NCBI GenBank assembly: GCA_038040445.1
Contig: JBBPIG010000018.1
Coordinates: 79,358-143,357 of the forward strand
Direction of reading: 5' to 3'
Length of the DNA stretch: 64,000 nt
Origin: Acidobacteriota bacterium
Lineage (GTDB): Bacteria > Acidobacteriota > Blastocatellia > UBA7656
Below are positions 16,911 through 24,916 of the stretch, piece by piece. Position 1 is the stretch's first letter; every line of letters begins with the position of its first letter. A program made the translations under genes and the position numbers. The notes below the pieces were generated by a model. That model made no database searches. It had not been told where the DNA came from and was given only the letters and a program-made list of their open reading frames with translations.

Positions 16911-18935
16911 TTAAGGGAGCGCAAATGCTACGACGTGGTCGCCCATCTTAGTTCCCAGCTTTCCGTGCCCGCCCGCGCAGATCACCACATACTGCTTGCC
17001 GCCAATTTGATAAGTCATCGGAGTCGCCTGGGCGCTCGCGGGCAGTGGAACCTTCCAAACTTCTTTGCCGGTTTCAACATCGAACGCTCGCAGATAAGTA
17101 TCCATCGCAGCGGCGATGAACACCAATCCTCCAGCGGTCACCATCGACCCACCGAGGTTGATCGAACCCCAATTCCTGGACTCCGGGAAAAAGCCGAGCT
17201 GCGCAATCGTTCCGAGCGGCACTTCCCATCGCACTGCGCCCGTCCCGAGATCGACCGCAGTCAACGCGCCCCACGGCGGCGGATTGCACGGCACGCCGCT
17301 CGGGCCGCGAAGGTGCTCGCGATACATCGCATAAGGCGTTCCTGTTTGGCGGCCAAACTCGCCCTTGAATCGGCTCCCTCCCCCCGATGCCCGCAAACTG
17401 TTGTACTCTTCGCGCGGGATGAGCTTGACCAGCGTAGCCACCCGATTCGTGTTTGTGATCAACAGCCCGCGGGTCCGATCATAGGACATTCCGCTCCAGT
17501 TCATCCCGCCGGCGTTGCCGGGAAAGACGATCGTGCCTTCGAGACTCGGCGGAGTGAATAAGCCTTCCGAGCGAGCGCCGCTGAGGAGCTTGCGGCAAGC
17601 ATCGCGATCGGCGGGTGTTATTCCGAAGGCGTCCTCTTCGGTGAGCTTCTGCGGAACGATCGCCTTCGGAAGCTTCGGGAAAGGCTGAGTGGGCGAAGCC
17701 TCTTCGCCGGGAACGGTGCTCTTAGGCACGGCGCGTTCTTCAACTGGGAACAGCGGCTTGCCGGTCGCGCGATCCAAAACGAAGATATGGCCGATCTTCG
17801 TTCCCACTGCGACTGCGGGAATGCCGCGGCCGCCGCGCTTCACCGTGATAAGCATCGGTTGCGAGGCTACGTCGTAGTCCCACAAATCGTGATGCACGAC
17901 CTGAAAGTGCCAAACGACTTTGCCGGTTGCGGCGCGCAACGCGACCACTGAATTAGCGTACTCGTTGTTGCCTTTGCGTTCGCCGCCGTAGAAGTCGGGG
18001 CTCGGGCTGCCGGTCGGGACAAACACCAGATTGCGCTCGGAGTCCACCGAGATGATCGACCAGGCGTTGGCGGCGCCGGTTCGTGTAGCGCTCTCACCTT
18101 GCCAGGTCCTTCGCGCGGGATCATTGGTGTCTTTGGGTATGGGGTCCCAACTCCAAGCGAGCTTGCCAGTGCGAGTGTTGTAGGCGCGAACGACTCCGCG
18201 CTCGAGCTCGACGCCTCGATTGTCACCCATCGACGAGCCTACGATGAGCAGATCGCCGATCACCGCCGGAGGCGAAGTGACTTGGTAGTCGCCACGATCG
18301 ACAAGCCTCACGTCGCGAGTCAGGTCAACCTGTCCGTCCTGTCCGAAGTCTTTGCAAGGCTCGCCGGTCGCCGCATCCAGAGCGATCAAGCGCGCATCGA
18401 TAGTCGCGACATAAATTCGGCGCTTGCCGGTCTTTCGATCTGCCCAGGTGGAAACGCCTCGCGAAGTAATCTCCGAGTAGCCTTTGGTTAGATCGACCTT
18501 TGGATCATAGCTCCAGCGTTCGGTTCCCTTCTCAGGATCGAGCGCGATCACGCGATTGAATGGAGTGCTGAGATAGAGGGTGCCGTCAACGAAGATCGGT
18601 GTCGCCTCGAACGCAGCGTTGTTCACCGATCGGCCCTTAACGTCCGAGGCCCCGGTTCGATAAGTCCATGCCACCTTCAGAGTTTTAACGGTATCGAGAT
18701 TGATCTGCTTGAGCGGGGAATATCGCGAGCCTCCGGGATCACGACCGTAAGCGGGCCACTCGCCGTCTTGCTTAGCGGAATCGCTTGCGGCGACCGCATT
18801 GAGGTTGAGAAATAAGCTAACTGCAATAGTGACCGCGCTGCAGATTGGCAGCGTACGGGAGAATGAACTTAGACAGCACCGTGGTTTCCCACAACGGGAT
18901 CGTTCGTGCAATGTTGGAGTGGTTCCTCGCTTCAA
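16911..18935 (-). CDS. PQQ-dependent quinoprotein dehydrogenase (eight-bladed propeller)
   Basis: This 674-residue exported protein has a long basic N terminus before a hydrophobic segment (ICSAVTIAVSLFLNLNAVAAS), followed by 'DGEWPAYGRDPGGSRYSPLKQIN', the standard opening of PQQ glucose/alcohol dehydrogenases. Repeating tryptophan-docking blades follow (GKLAWSWDP, GKVVWHFQVVHHDLWDYDVASQPML, TGKEVWKVPLPASAQATPMTY). It probably oxidises a sugar or alcohol in the periplasm with pyrroloquinoline quinone. No cytochrome domain is fused. The first codon of the frame is TTG with a poor ribosome site, so the true start is uncertain by some 30 residues. Confidence 0.85.
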   Translation of the reverse strand: MKRGTTPTLHERSRCGKPRCCLSSFSRTLPICSAVTIAVSLFLNLNAVAASDSAKQDGEWPAYGRDPGGSRYSPLKQINLDTVKTLKVAWTYRTGASDVKGRSVNNAAFEATPIFVDGTLYLSTPFNRVIALDPEKGTERWSYDPKVDLTKGYSEITSRGVSTWADRKTGKRRIYVATIDARLIALDAATGEPCKDFGQDGQVDLTRDVRLVDRGDYQVTSPPAVIGDLLIVGSSMGDNRGVELERGVVRAYNTRTGKLAWSWDPIPKDTNDPARRTWQGESATRTGAANAWSIISVDSERNLVFVPTGSPSPDFYGGERKGNNEYANSVVALRAATGKVVWHFQVVHHDLWDYDVASQPMLITVKRGGRGIPAVAVGTKIGHIFVLDRATGKPLFPVEERAVPKSTVPGEEASPTQPFPKLPKAIVPQKLTEEDAFGITPADRDACRKLLSGARSEGLFTPPSLEGTIVFPGNAGGMNWSGMSYDRTRGLLITNTNRVATLVKLIPREEYNSLRASGGGSRFKGEFGRQTGTPYAMYREHLRGPSGVPCNPPPWGALTAVDLGTGAVRWEVPLGTIAQLGFFPESRNWGSINLGGSMVTAGGLVFIAAAMDTYLRAFDVETGKEVWKVPLPASAQATPMTYQIGGKQYVVICAGGHGKLGTKMGDHVVAFALP

Positions 18936-19205
18936 TTTCTTTCGTCCACCGTTTGCGAAGTATTCATCGCCGGGTCACACGTTCGTTTCAGGCTGGCGTC
19001 ACGTCGATTTGCGGTATCGAGTATCGTAGATTTATGACGCTTGCGCAAATACGAAGTAGCTCCGGAGTGGTGACTTGGACTGCGATATGGGCTGCGGCGG
19101 GGCTCGACAGATTTGGACCGGGCGGCGTGCGCGTCATTTTGGAACAGCCGCGCCCCGCCGCCGCTTTGGCTCAGGCGTCGGGAGTTCGCAAAGACGGAGG
19201 ATTGA

Positions 19206-19358
19206 CTAGCCAAAGCGCCGCCACTGAACACGCACTACACAGACGCGAATCGGGCGGCGCGCTCCATATGGACTGAGCCGGCCTACGCCGTTTTTGTGCT
19301 GATCGAGCGCCTGGGCTACCATCGCCGCGACAACGAAGTCAACGAACTCGCGGAGTAG
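19206..19358 (+). pseudogene. Possible gene remnant, 3' end only
   Basis: A 50-residue open stretch preceded directly by a stop reads LAKAPPLNTHYTDANRAARS, then IWTEPAYAVFVLIERLGYHR, and ends NEVNELAE before TAG. Its composition looks like the tail of a real protein, but no start codon or upstream coding frame is present. I do not recognise the family. The surrounding 540 bases otherwise contain only a long inverted repeat. Confidence 0.25.
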
Positions 19359-19368
19359 CTAAAGGGAA

Positions 19369-19450
19369 CAGACCGCGGATGACGCGGATGCGACGGATTT
19401 TCACGGATAATATCCGCGTAAATCCGCCCAATCCGCGTCACCCGTGGTCT
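19369..19450. repeat. Inverted repeat, 'GGATGACGCGGAT' family
   Basis: agaccgcggatgacgcggat at the left mirrors the atccgcgtcacccgtggtct at the right, and cggattttcacggata pairs with tatccgcgtaaatccg in the middle, so nearly the entire 82 bases form one hairpin. It is the second copy of the family seen at 16709-16824 and lies downstream of the sorbosone-dehydrogenase-like gene. Confidence 0.85.
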
Positions 19451-19479
19451 AGCCGCCTTGTTGCTGACCATGCCAATCT

Positions 19480-20757
19480 CTACTTGCTCTTCGAATAACT
19501 CACGCGCCAGATCTTGTTCGCACCATCGTCCGTGATCAGCATCGAACCGTCCTTCAACACCAGCAAGCTGACCGGCCGGCCCCACACTTCCGCTTTGTCT
19601 TCTCCAAGCATCCAGCCGGTGACGAAATCATCGTAGCCGCCCACCGGCTTCCCGTTCTTGAATCTTATGCGAATGATCTTGTAGCCGGTGCGGTTCGTGC
19701 GATTCCACGATCCGTGCAACGCTACAAACGCGTCGCCCTGGTAGTCAGACGGAAACGACTTGCCTTCGTAGAAGACCATACCCAGAACCGCTGAATGAGC
19801 CTGAATCAAAACGTCCGGCACAACCGCTTTCGCCACAAGGTCCGGGCGCTCGTCTTTGCGACGCGGGTCCTCGTGTTGACCGATGTATCCGTAAGGCCAA
19901 CCGTAGAACGCACCGTCTTTGATAGCCGTTACGTATTCCGGAACCAGATCCTCCCCGATCAGATCGCGCTCCTCGACCGCCGCCCAGAGCTGTTTAGTCG
20001 TCGGGTTCCACGCAAGTCCGACAGGATTGCGAGTACCGCTCGCGTAGATGCGATGACCCGTCCCGTCGGGATTGTATTCGGAGATCGCCGCGCGGATCGG
20101 CGGTTCGCCCGCGTTCACATTGGACCCAGAGCCGACGGCTACGTACATCTTCGTGCCCGCCTGATTGAAGATCACGTTGCGAGTCCAATGTCCGGGCCCG
20201 CCGGGAAGCTCAGCAATCTTCTCGGGCTCGCCCGCGGCCTGGGTCTGACCCGACTTGTACTTGAACCGCACGATGCCGTTGATATTGCCGACATAAAGGT
20301 AGTCGCGCCAGAATGCGAGCCCGAACGGGCGTGTTAGACCCGTAGCGAACACGAACCGCTCGTCGACCCGGCCGTCGCCGTTCGAATCACGCAGGATCGA
20401 GACGCGGTTGGCTTGCGGTTCACTGACGAACACATCCCCGTTTGAAGCAAGCGCCATCGACCGCGGCTGCTGCAAATCGCCTTCGGCAAAAACGTCGATC
20501 TGAAAGCCCGGCGGCAGCGTCAACTGCGCGCCCTCCGGCCTCGGAATGACGCGCGACTGATTGCGCGGCCCAGTGAGCACCTCCGGTGGCGGCAGGTCCG
20601 AGACCTTTATGTCATAGTGGCGAAGCTCGTTTGGCCGCGAGGTCTTTATCGGCGACTGTGCGCAGGAGAAACCGACTAGGATGAAGGAGCCAACGACCAG
20701 AACCGAGACGCATGCAAAGGCCCATCTGATTGAAGCAGCGACGTTCCTAAATCTCAT
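19480..20757 (-). CDS. PQQ-dependent sugar dehydrogenase, L-sorbosone/GDH-B-like six-bladed propeller
   Basis: From ATG 20757, preceded by the strong site CGGAGGTAAG, the protein has 425 residues. It carries a signal peptide (FACVSVLVVGSFILVGFSCAQ, possibly lipidated at the Cys in FSC), then a single propeller: LTLPPGFQIDVFAEGDLQQPRSMAL, GNINGIVRFKYKSGQ, GSGSNVNAGEPPIRAAISEYNPDGTGHRIYASGTRNPVGLAWNP, and a final VLKDGSMLITDDGANKIWRV. This is the Pfam GSDH/sorbosone dehydrogenase pattern. It probably oxidises a sugar or aldehyde in the periplasm; no substrate can be named. It has no fused cytochrome and stands as a single gene. Confidence 0.87.
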   Translation of the reverse strand: MRFRNVAASIRWAFACVSVLVVGSFILVGFSCAQSPIKTSRPNELRHYDIKVSDLPPPEVLTGPRNQSRVIPRPEGAQLTLPPGFQIDVFAEGDLQQPRSMALASNGDVFVSEPQANRVSILRDSNGDGRVDERFVFATGLTRPFGLAFWRDYLYVGNINGIVRFKYKSGQTQAAGEPEKIAELPGGPGHWTRNVIFNQAGTKMYVAVGSGSNVNAGEPPIRAAISEYNPDGTGHRIYASGTRNPVGLAWNPTTKQLWAAVEERDLIGEDLVPEYVTAIKDGAFYGWPYGYIGQHEDPRRKDERPDLVAKAVVPDVLIQAHSAVLGMVFYEGKSFPSDYQGDAFVALHGSWNRTNRTGYKIIRIRFKNGKPVGGYDDFVTGWMLGEDKAEVWGRPVSLLVLKDGSMLITDDGANKIWRVSYSKSK

Positions 20758-20956
20758 TCTTACCTCCGAGCTGGATATCGATGTGTTACACAATTCTCCC
20801 ACAAAGCGAGGCGAATCAAAAAGGTTGGTAGTGTCGAAATCTTGTGTTGATACTGTCTAGTCGACCTACACAAAATTAGGACACCACCAAAAGTTTGGGG
20901 GGAGGCTCGAGCCCTTTTCTTGTGCCCGCGGGCTGTCGATCATTTATAATCGGGCA

Positions 20957-21136
20957 ATGCCGAAGCGACAGATCGGGGTGGAAGTTTTGATAGAAGACCA
21001 TCTCTGGAGCGAAGCTCAAAGCCAATACGTGTATTCGTTTCGCTGCCCGGCCTGCAGCCAGTTGAGACTCATCCCCGAACTTGGAATCTACCGATGCGAC
21101 TGCGGCTCCTGGCTGATCGTAACCAATCAGAGATGA
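20957..21136 (+). CDS. Small zinc-ribbon protein
   Basis: A 59-residue protein too short for most gene callers. After a basic start (MPKRQIGVEVLIEDHLWSEA) it has CPAC and, 20 residues on, CDC (FRCPACSQLRLIPELGIYRC, then DCGSW), which can form a zinc ribbon. The frame is closed by TGA just before a long decamer repeat. No ribosome site is strong, but the Cys pattern and domain-like length argue that the gene is real. Function unknown; such ribbons usually bind nucleic acid or a protein partner. Confidence 0.5.
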   Translation: MPKRQIGVEVLIEDHLWSEAQSQYVYSFRCPACSQLRLIPELGIYRCDCGSWLIVTNQR

Positions 21137-21137
21137 G

Positions 21138-21300
21138 AGAATGATGCGTGATGCGTGAAACGTGATGCGTGATGCGTGATGCGTGAAACGTGATGCGTGA
21201 TGCGTGATCGCGACTCGTGCGGCGACAATGATAGTATCCGGTCTGTCACGCATCACGCATCACGCATCACGCATCACGCATCACGGTTCACGCATCACGG
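21138..21300. repeat. GATGCGTGA decamer array forming a large inverted repeat
   Basis: About seven copies of gatgcgtgat/gatgcgtgaa run from 21140 to 21209. After a short spacer (cgactcgtgcggcgacaatg and on) the complementary form catcacgcatcacgcatcac runs from about 21247 to 21300. The two halves can pair over 50 or more bases. Relatives lie at 34888-34998, 44813-44842 and 45008-45035. It sits between the zinc-ribbon gene and a VOC gene on the same strand. Confidence 0.9.
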
Positions 21301-21339
21301 TTACTTCACAACAAAAAAACAGGATAGGGGGGAACGGCT

Positions 21340-21732
21340 ATGACGGAAGCAGCGGCCCAGTTCGGGCTATCGAGTATCGGACAGATTTCAGTAAACACTC
21401 ACGACGTGAAGAAGGCGATCGCATTCTATCGCGACACGCTTGGAATGAAGTTCCTGTTCGACACGGGACACATGGCTTTCTTCGATTGCGGCGGCATACG
21501 GCTTATGCTCTCTACGCCGGAAAAGCCTGAGTACGATCATCCGAGTTCGTTCATCTACTATCGAGTTGCGGATATTCAGCACGCGTATGAGCTTCTGTTG
21601 TCGCGCGGCGTACACTTTGAAGAGAAGCCCACCTTCGTCGCGCGGCTTGCTGATCACGATCTGTGGATGGCTTTCTTCCGCGACGTAGACAACAATCCGC
21701 TGGTGCTGATGAGCGAAGTACCGCGGGCCTGA
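21340..21732 (+). CDS. VOC-family (glyoxalase-like) protein
   Basis: This 130-residue single-domain protein has the paired beta-alpha-beta units of the vicinal-oxygen-chelate fold: IGQISVNTHDVKKAIAFYRDTLGMKFLF with a metal-ligand-like His, 'MAFFDCGGIRLMLS', then SFIYYRVADIQHAYELLLSRGVHFEEKP and DHDLWMAFFRDVDNNPLVLMSEV. The His in the first strand, Glu near FEEKP and the final D-N-N-P turn are typical of the family. Substrate unknown; members include glyoxalase I, dioxygenases and epimerases. A purine-rich stretch (aggatagggggg) precedes the start. Confidence 0.85.
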   Translation: MTEAAAQFGLSSIGQISVNTHDVKKAIAFYRDTLGMKFLFDTGHMAFFDCGGIRLMLSTPEKPEYDHPSSFIYYRVADIQHAYELLLSRGVHFEEKPTFVARLADHDLWMAFFRDVDNNPLVLMSEVPRA

Positions 21733-21740
21733 TCACTCCC

Positions 21741-21959
21741 TCACTGGGCGCTATCATCGTGGAGCTTGAAGAAGACCTCGAGCGTTACCTGGTATTCGAT
21801 CTCGCCGTCTCGGATAGCGCCCCGTTGCTCGCAGACTTCAAACCAACGCAGATCGCGGATCGTCTTACCTGTACGCTCGATTGCCACTTCGATCGCATTG
21901 CTGAAGCTCTCGTTCGAGGTCCCGACGATTCTAATCCCTTTGAAAACGTCTTTTGCCAT
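21741..21959 (-). CDS. Dodecin (flavin-binding protein)
   Basis: This 72-residue protein matches dodecins over its full length: KGIRIVGTSNESFSNAIEVA, then RTGKTIRDLRWFEVCEQRGAI, then YQVTLEVFFKL. The conserved Trp (in LRWFEV) stacks on the flavin in known dodecamers, and the acidic/Gln-R-G turn lies in the binding site. Dodecins store or buffer riboflavin, FMN or CoA in the cytoplasm. Start ATG 21959 has GAGAGGAGAGG upstream. It is convergent with the VOC gene, the stops lying eight bases apart. Confidence 0.9.
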   Translation of the reverse strand: MAKDVFKGIRIVGTSNESFSNAIEVAIERTGKTIRDLRWFEVCEQRGAIRDGEIEYQVTLEVFFKLHDDSAQ

Positions 21960-22029
21960 TGCCTCTCCTCTCGATCGTTGATGCTCCTACGTTAACACAC
22001 CGCGCGATCAGTAAGAACGTGGAAGAAGA

Positions 22030-22105
22030 GCATGGAGTTCAGGCTTTAGCCTGGTTGTGTGTCGGACAAGGAATGTACAACCAGGCTAAAGCCTGAACTC
22101 CATGC
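22030..22105. repeat. Perfect 29-bp inverted repeat (CAGGCTTTAGCCTGG family)
   Basis: gcatggagttcaggctttag at 22030 onward is mirrored without mismatch to 22105 (arms 22030-22058 and 22077-22105), with an 18-base loop. Each arm itself holds a short palindrome (aggctttagcct). It lies just downstream of the methyltransferase gene and could end its transcript. Confidence 0.9.
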
Positions 22106-22114
22106 CCTTCTTTC

Positions 22115-22738
22115 TCACGCGTCTCTTTTTGCCGCGCCTCGGTAAATCTCTCCCAGGATCCGCGGGGTGTCGGGCATCTGGTAGCGATCGAGCTCGATCA
22201 TCTCAAAACCCGCCGCTCTGATCATCTGATCGATCTGTCGATTCATATTGCAGCCGCATCCAATGAGCTTCTCAACTGGGTTCCAGAAGTCCTGCCGTTT
22301 TGCGACTCGCGGATCATCGCTGCGGCCGTGCTCTAGAAAAACGTACTCGCCTTCGCGATTGAGTACGCGCCGGATCTCTGCGAGTGCCGAGGCGGCGTCG
22401 CGTATCGAGCAAAGAGTGAACGTAGTAACGACACCATCAAACGCCTCGTCTTCGAAAGGAAGTCGTCCGCTCGCGTCGAGCTTGATCAGCTCGACGGGCA
22501 AACGGGCTTCGGCGATTCTCTTGTCGACTCGGCGCGGCAGCATCCGTTCACTATCGATGGCGGTCAGCCTCGTCACCTGCCGCGGATAGAAGCCCAGATT
22601 CAGCCCCGTCCCGAAGCCGACTTCAAGCACGTTTCCGCGCAACCGAGCCAGCGCTTTGCGGCGTTGTTCTTGAACCATCGCGTTTCCCAGACCCCAATCA
22701 AGAAGGCGCGGGAAAACATAGTTTGAATAGATGCCCAT
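22115..22738 (-). CDS. Class I SAM-dependent methyltransferase
   Basis: This 207-residue enzyme has motif I VLEVGFGTGLNLGFYP, a second acidic strand (LTAIDSERM), motif IV 'FDGVVTTFTLCSIRD' and a post-motif 'REGEYVFLEHGRSDDPRVAKRQDFWNP', as in the METTL7/UbiE-like type 11 group. A Cys-rich Cys-Gly-Cys (LIGCGCNMNRQ) follows, seen in small-molecule methyltransferases of this subgroup. The acceptor is unknown; quinones, thiols and lipids are possible. The esterase gene before it is separated by a TTTTGGATTT inverted repeat. Confidence 0.85.
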   Translation of the reverse strand: MGIYSNYVFPRLLDWGLGNAMVQEQRRKALARLRGNVLEVGFGTGLNLGFYPRQVTRLTAIDSERMLPRRVDKRIAEARLPVELIKLDASGRLPFEDEAFDGVVTTFTLCSIRDAASALAEIRRVLNREGEYVFLEHGRSDDPRVAKRQDFWNPVEKLIGCGCNMNRQIDQMIRAAGFEMIELDRYQMPDTPRILGEIYRGAAKRDA

Positions 22739-22832
22739 CTCGATTTTGGATTTCCGATTTTGGATTTTGGATTTGGATTTGGATTCTCGTCTGCACGATC
22801 TTCAATCCAAAATCGCAAATCCAAAATCTATC
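22739..22832. repeat. TTTTGGATTT direct and inverted repeats
   Basis: Between the esterase end and the methyltransferase start, gattttggatttccgatttt followed by two more ggattt units (22741-22785) is answered by aatccaaaatcgcaaatcc and caaaatc (22803-22830). The halves can pair into an AT-rich hairpin. It may serve as a terminator for the esterase gene. Confidence 0.7.
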
Positions 22833-23637
22833 GCTTGGAAGTTTTCAGTTTCTGCGCGAGCATCCACCCAAACAGTTCGGGCTCGGCGTAAGCCTTGTCC
22901 CACGAGTTGTGACCGATCCCTTCATACTCGTTGTAGCGAACGTTTCCGCCCGCCGCCTTCAAAGCCTCGACCATCTTACGAGACTCGGAGACAGGCACAA
23001 CCGGATCCGCTGCTCCGTGAAAGACCCACACCGGAGTCTTACCAACCTTCGAAGCGACGGCGCCATAGGGATCAGCCGCAGTACCGGGAGGTGCTGCTTC
23101 AGGTGGGAGCGAGAGCCGTGGCGGAGGGCGAACGCCTCCGCACACGACAGCATAAGCGGCGAATCTGGCGGGGTTGCTTGCAGCCATGAACCACAAGCCG
23201 TAGCCGCCCATCGAGAGACCTGTAAGATATGTTCTCTTCGGATCGCCGTTGAATTCTTCGACGGCTTGGTCGAGCGCCTTCAAGGCTTGCGCTTGCATAT
23301 CGCGCTCGGTCCACCAGCGGTTCCGGGGACATTGCGGAAGGACGACAATGAAACCGAGGCTCTCGCGCTGCCGCAAAAGCGCAGGGCCGATGCCCACGTT
23401 GGTTTGAGCCACGTTGTCGTCGCCTCGCTCGCCCGCGCCGTGAAGAAAAAGAATCACCGGCCACTTCTTCTTCCTGGTCCATCCCTTCGGTGTGAAAACC
23501 CTAAAGCGATACTCGGTCGTCCCGATCGTGATAGCGCGATTCTGAAACGCTTCACCATCCTGGCTGGCGCGACCCGGCAACGCCAGCAACAGGGCGCCGG
23601 TCAGCGATAGCATTGTCACTCCTCTAGCCGTGAACAT
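22828..23637 (-). CDS. Secreted alpha/beta-hydrolase (esterase, dienelactone-hydrolase/PHB-depolymerase-like)
   Basis: This 269-residue exported hydrolase starts at ATG 23637 after GGGAGGAATC. The signal peptide (MLSLTGALLLALPGRAS) is followed by 'YRFRVFTPKGWTRKKKWPVILFLHGAGERGDDN', the nucleophile elbow GLSMGGYG, the Asp in HGAADPVVPVSES and the His in GIGHNSWDKAY: a complete catalytic triad. The text resembles predicted peptidase/'phospholipase' members of COG4099, often acting on polysaccharide esters. Substrate not identifiable. Confidence 0.85.
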   Translation of the reverse strand: MFTARGVTMLSLTGALLLALPGRASQDGEAFQNRAITIGTTEYRFRVFTPKGWTRKKKWPVILFLHGAGERGDDNVAQTNVGIGPALLRQRESLGFIVVLPQCPRNRWWTERDMQAQALKALDQAVEEFNGDPKRTYLTGLSMGGYGLWFMAASNPARFAAYAVVCGGVRPPPRLSLPPEAAPPGTAADPYGAVASKVGKTPVWVFHGAADPVVPVSESRKMVEALKAAGGNVRYNEYEGIGHNSWDKAYAEPELFGWMLAQKLKTSKR

Positions 23638-23755
23638 CCCGATTCCTCCCGCAACATCTTAATCACGCGAAGAGAATCAGCACAATGCCGTAAGCGAACT
23701 GCCCTCTGCCTTAACGAGTCGATGACACGATCATTTAAAGTGCAATAAAAGGGCA

Positions 23756-24022
23756 ATCCCACCAACGCAGTTGGTGGTTCGTTCATACTCAGCCTACAAC
23801 GATGATGCGTGCCGATCCGCTCGTGGAATTCAACCAACGCAGTTGGTGGTTCGTTCATACTCAGGCTACAACGACAATCCTTGACCTTCTTGAACAGCTT
23901 TCTCGAATGTAGGCCGGGTATGAACCATCCACCAACTGCGTTGGTGGGATTCAAAAGTAGGCGTGACCGTCTTCGAATGTAGGCCGAGTATGAACCATCC
24001 ACCAACTGCGTTGGTGGGATTC
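23756..24022. repeat. Cluster of four CCACCAACTGCGTTGGTGG elements
   Basis: Four copies of a roughly 45-base unit lie here. Two are in one orientation (23756-23799, 23826-23870: ccaccaacgcagttggtgg followed by ttcgttcatactca and g/c-ctaca). Two are reversed (23907-23952, 23977-24022: tgtaggcc-ggtatgaacca followed by tccaccaactgcgttggtgg). The core is an 8-base-arm hairpin. Together with the flanks this 437-base gap between esterase and response regulator holds no gene. A fifth core copy is at 55899-55918. Confidence 0.9.
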
Positions 24023-24074
24023 AGAAATAGGAGTGTGCGTCTTCGAATGAGGCCACCGCCTCGGCGGCATTCGT

Positions 24075-24854
24075 CTAGAAGCCGAGACGCTGCTTCAACG
24101 CCCGCACCCGATCGCGGGCCACCGGAAGCTCGGTCCGCTTCTCGTCTTTCAAGCGCACGACCACGCCTCCCGCGAACCACGAATGCACCTCCCGCACGTG
24201 ATCCAGGTTCAGCAACGTCGAGCGATGTATGCGAATGAACTTGTTGGGATCGAGCTTTTGCTCGAGCTCGCCGATCGTCGAGTCGACGACGTAACTCTTA
24301 TCCGAAGTCACGGCATAAGTCAGCTTGTCCCTGGCAAGAAAATGCGTGACACGGCGAAGCGCGATGAACTGAACGCGGTCGCCGCTTCGTGACGCGACCT
24401 TATCCGCGTAACCGGCTCCGCCTGATCGCAACGCCGCGGCGAGACGCTCGACTACGTCGCGAAGGTCGGGTCTTGTCGCGCTTCCGCGAAGCCGCTCGAT
24501 CTTATCGATCGCGCGATCGAGATGTTCGCTTTCTATTGGCTTGAGCAGGTAGTCGATCGAGTTCACTTCGAACGCGCGCAGCGCATATTGATCGAACGCG
24601 GTCGTAAATACGACCAGCGGCTGCGAGGCCAGCCGCGACAGCAGCTCGAACCCGTTCAGCCCGGGCATCTGGATGTCGAGAAATAAGGCGTCCACGTTCT
24701 CGGTGGATAGAAAACCGAACGCGGCCTCGGGATCGGTGGTGCTGCCGACGACTTCGACTCGGCCGGTAGCCTTTAGCAAGCGCGCAAGCCGCTTCAACGC
24801 GAGCGGCTCATCGTCTACAAGAAAAACGCGAAGTAGAGGTTGAGTCGCGCTCAT
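24075..24854 (-). CDS. LytTR-family response regulator
   Basis: This 259-residue regulator has an N-terminal receiver: acidic pair D14/D15 in FLVDDEPLAL, phospho-acceptor D60 in LFLDIQMPGLNG, Thr in VVFTTAFDQYAL and Lys105 in YLLKPIES. The C-terminal LytTR DNA-binding domain (about 155-259) includes FLARDKLTYAVTSDKSYVVDSTIGELEQKL, NKFIRIHRSTLLNLDHV and ELPVARDRVRALKQRLGF. It acts with the LytS-type sensor kinase encoded just upstream. Target genes are not evident. Confidence 0.92.
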   Translation of the reverse strand: MSATQPLLRVFLVDDEPLALKRLARLLKATGRVEVVGSTTDPEAAFGFLSTENVDALFLDIQMPGLNGFELLSRLASQPLVVFTTAFDQYALRAFEVNSIDYLLKPIESEHLDRAIDKIERLRGSATRPDLRDVVERLAAALRSGGAGYADKVASRSGDRVQFIALRRVTHFLARDKLTYAVTSDKSYVVDSTIGELEQKLDPNKFIRIHRSTLLNLDHVREVHSWFAGGVVVRLKDEKRTELPVARDRVRALKQRLGF

Positions 24855-24916
24855 ACTGGTGCACGCGTATGGGAGCGCGGCGGCCCGCCCCGCCGATTGC
24901 GCCCTAAGCTTAAGTC

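Noticed and set aside
16479..17561. 360-codon plus-strand frame
   Set aside because: It spans the start of the TonB receptor, an inverted repeat and the end of the quinoprotein gene on the other strand; composition is that of a shadow.
21138..21300. Possible CRISPR or iteron origin
   Set aside because: Decamers are contiguous without spacers, and the inverted second half plus further copies elsewhere fit a dispersed repeat better than an origin; no dnaA or rep gene is nearby.
22723..23610. 295-codon plus-strand frame
   Set aside because: Antisense to the esterase, which has an intact catalytic triad; the N-terminal part is repeat DNA.
23756..24022. Possible CRISPR array
   Set aside because: The repeats occur in both orientations, spacing is uneven, the repeat is itself a hairpin with a conserved flank, and no cas gene is near.
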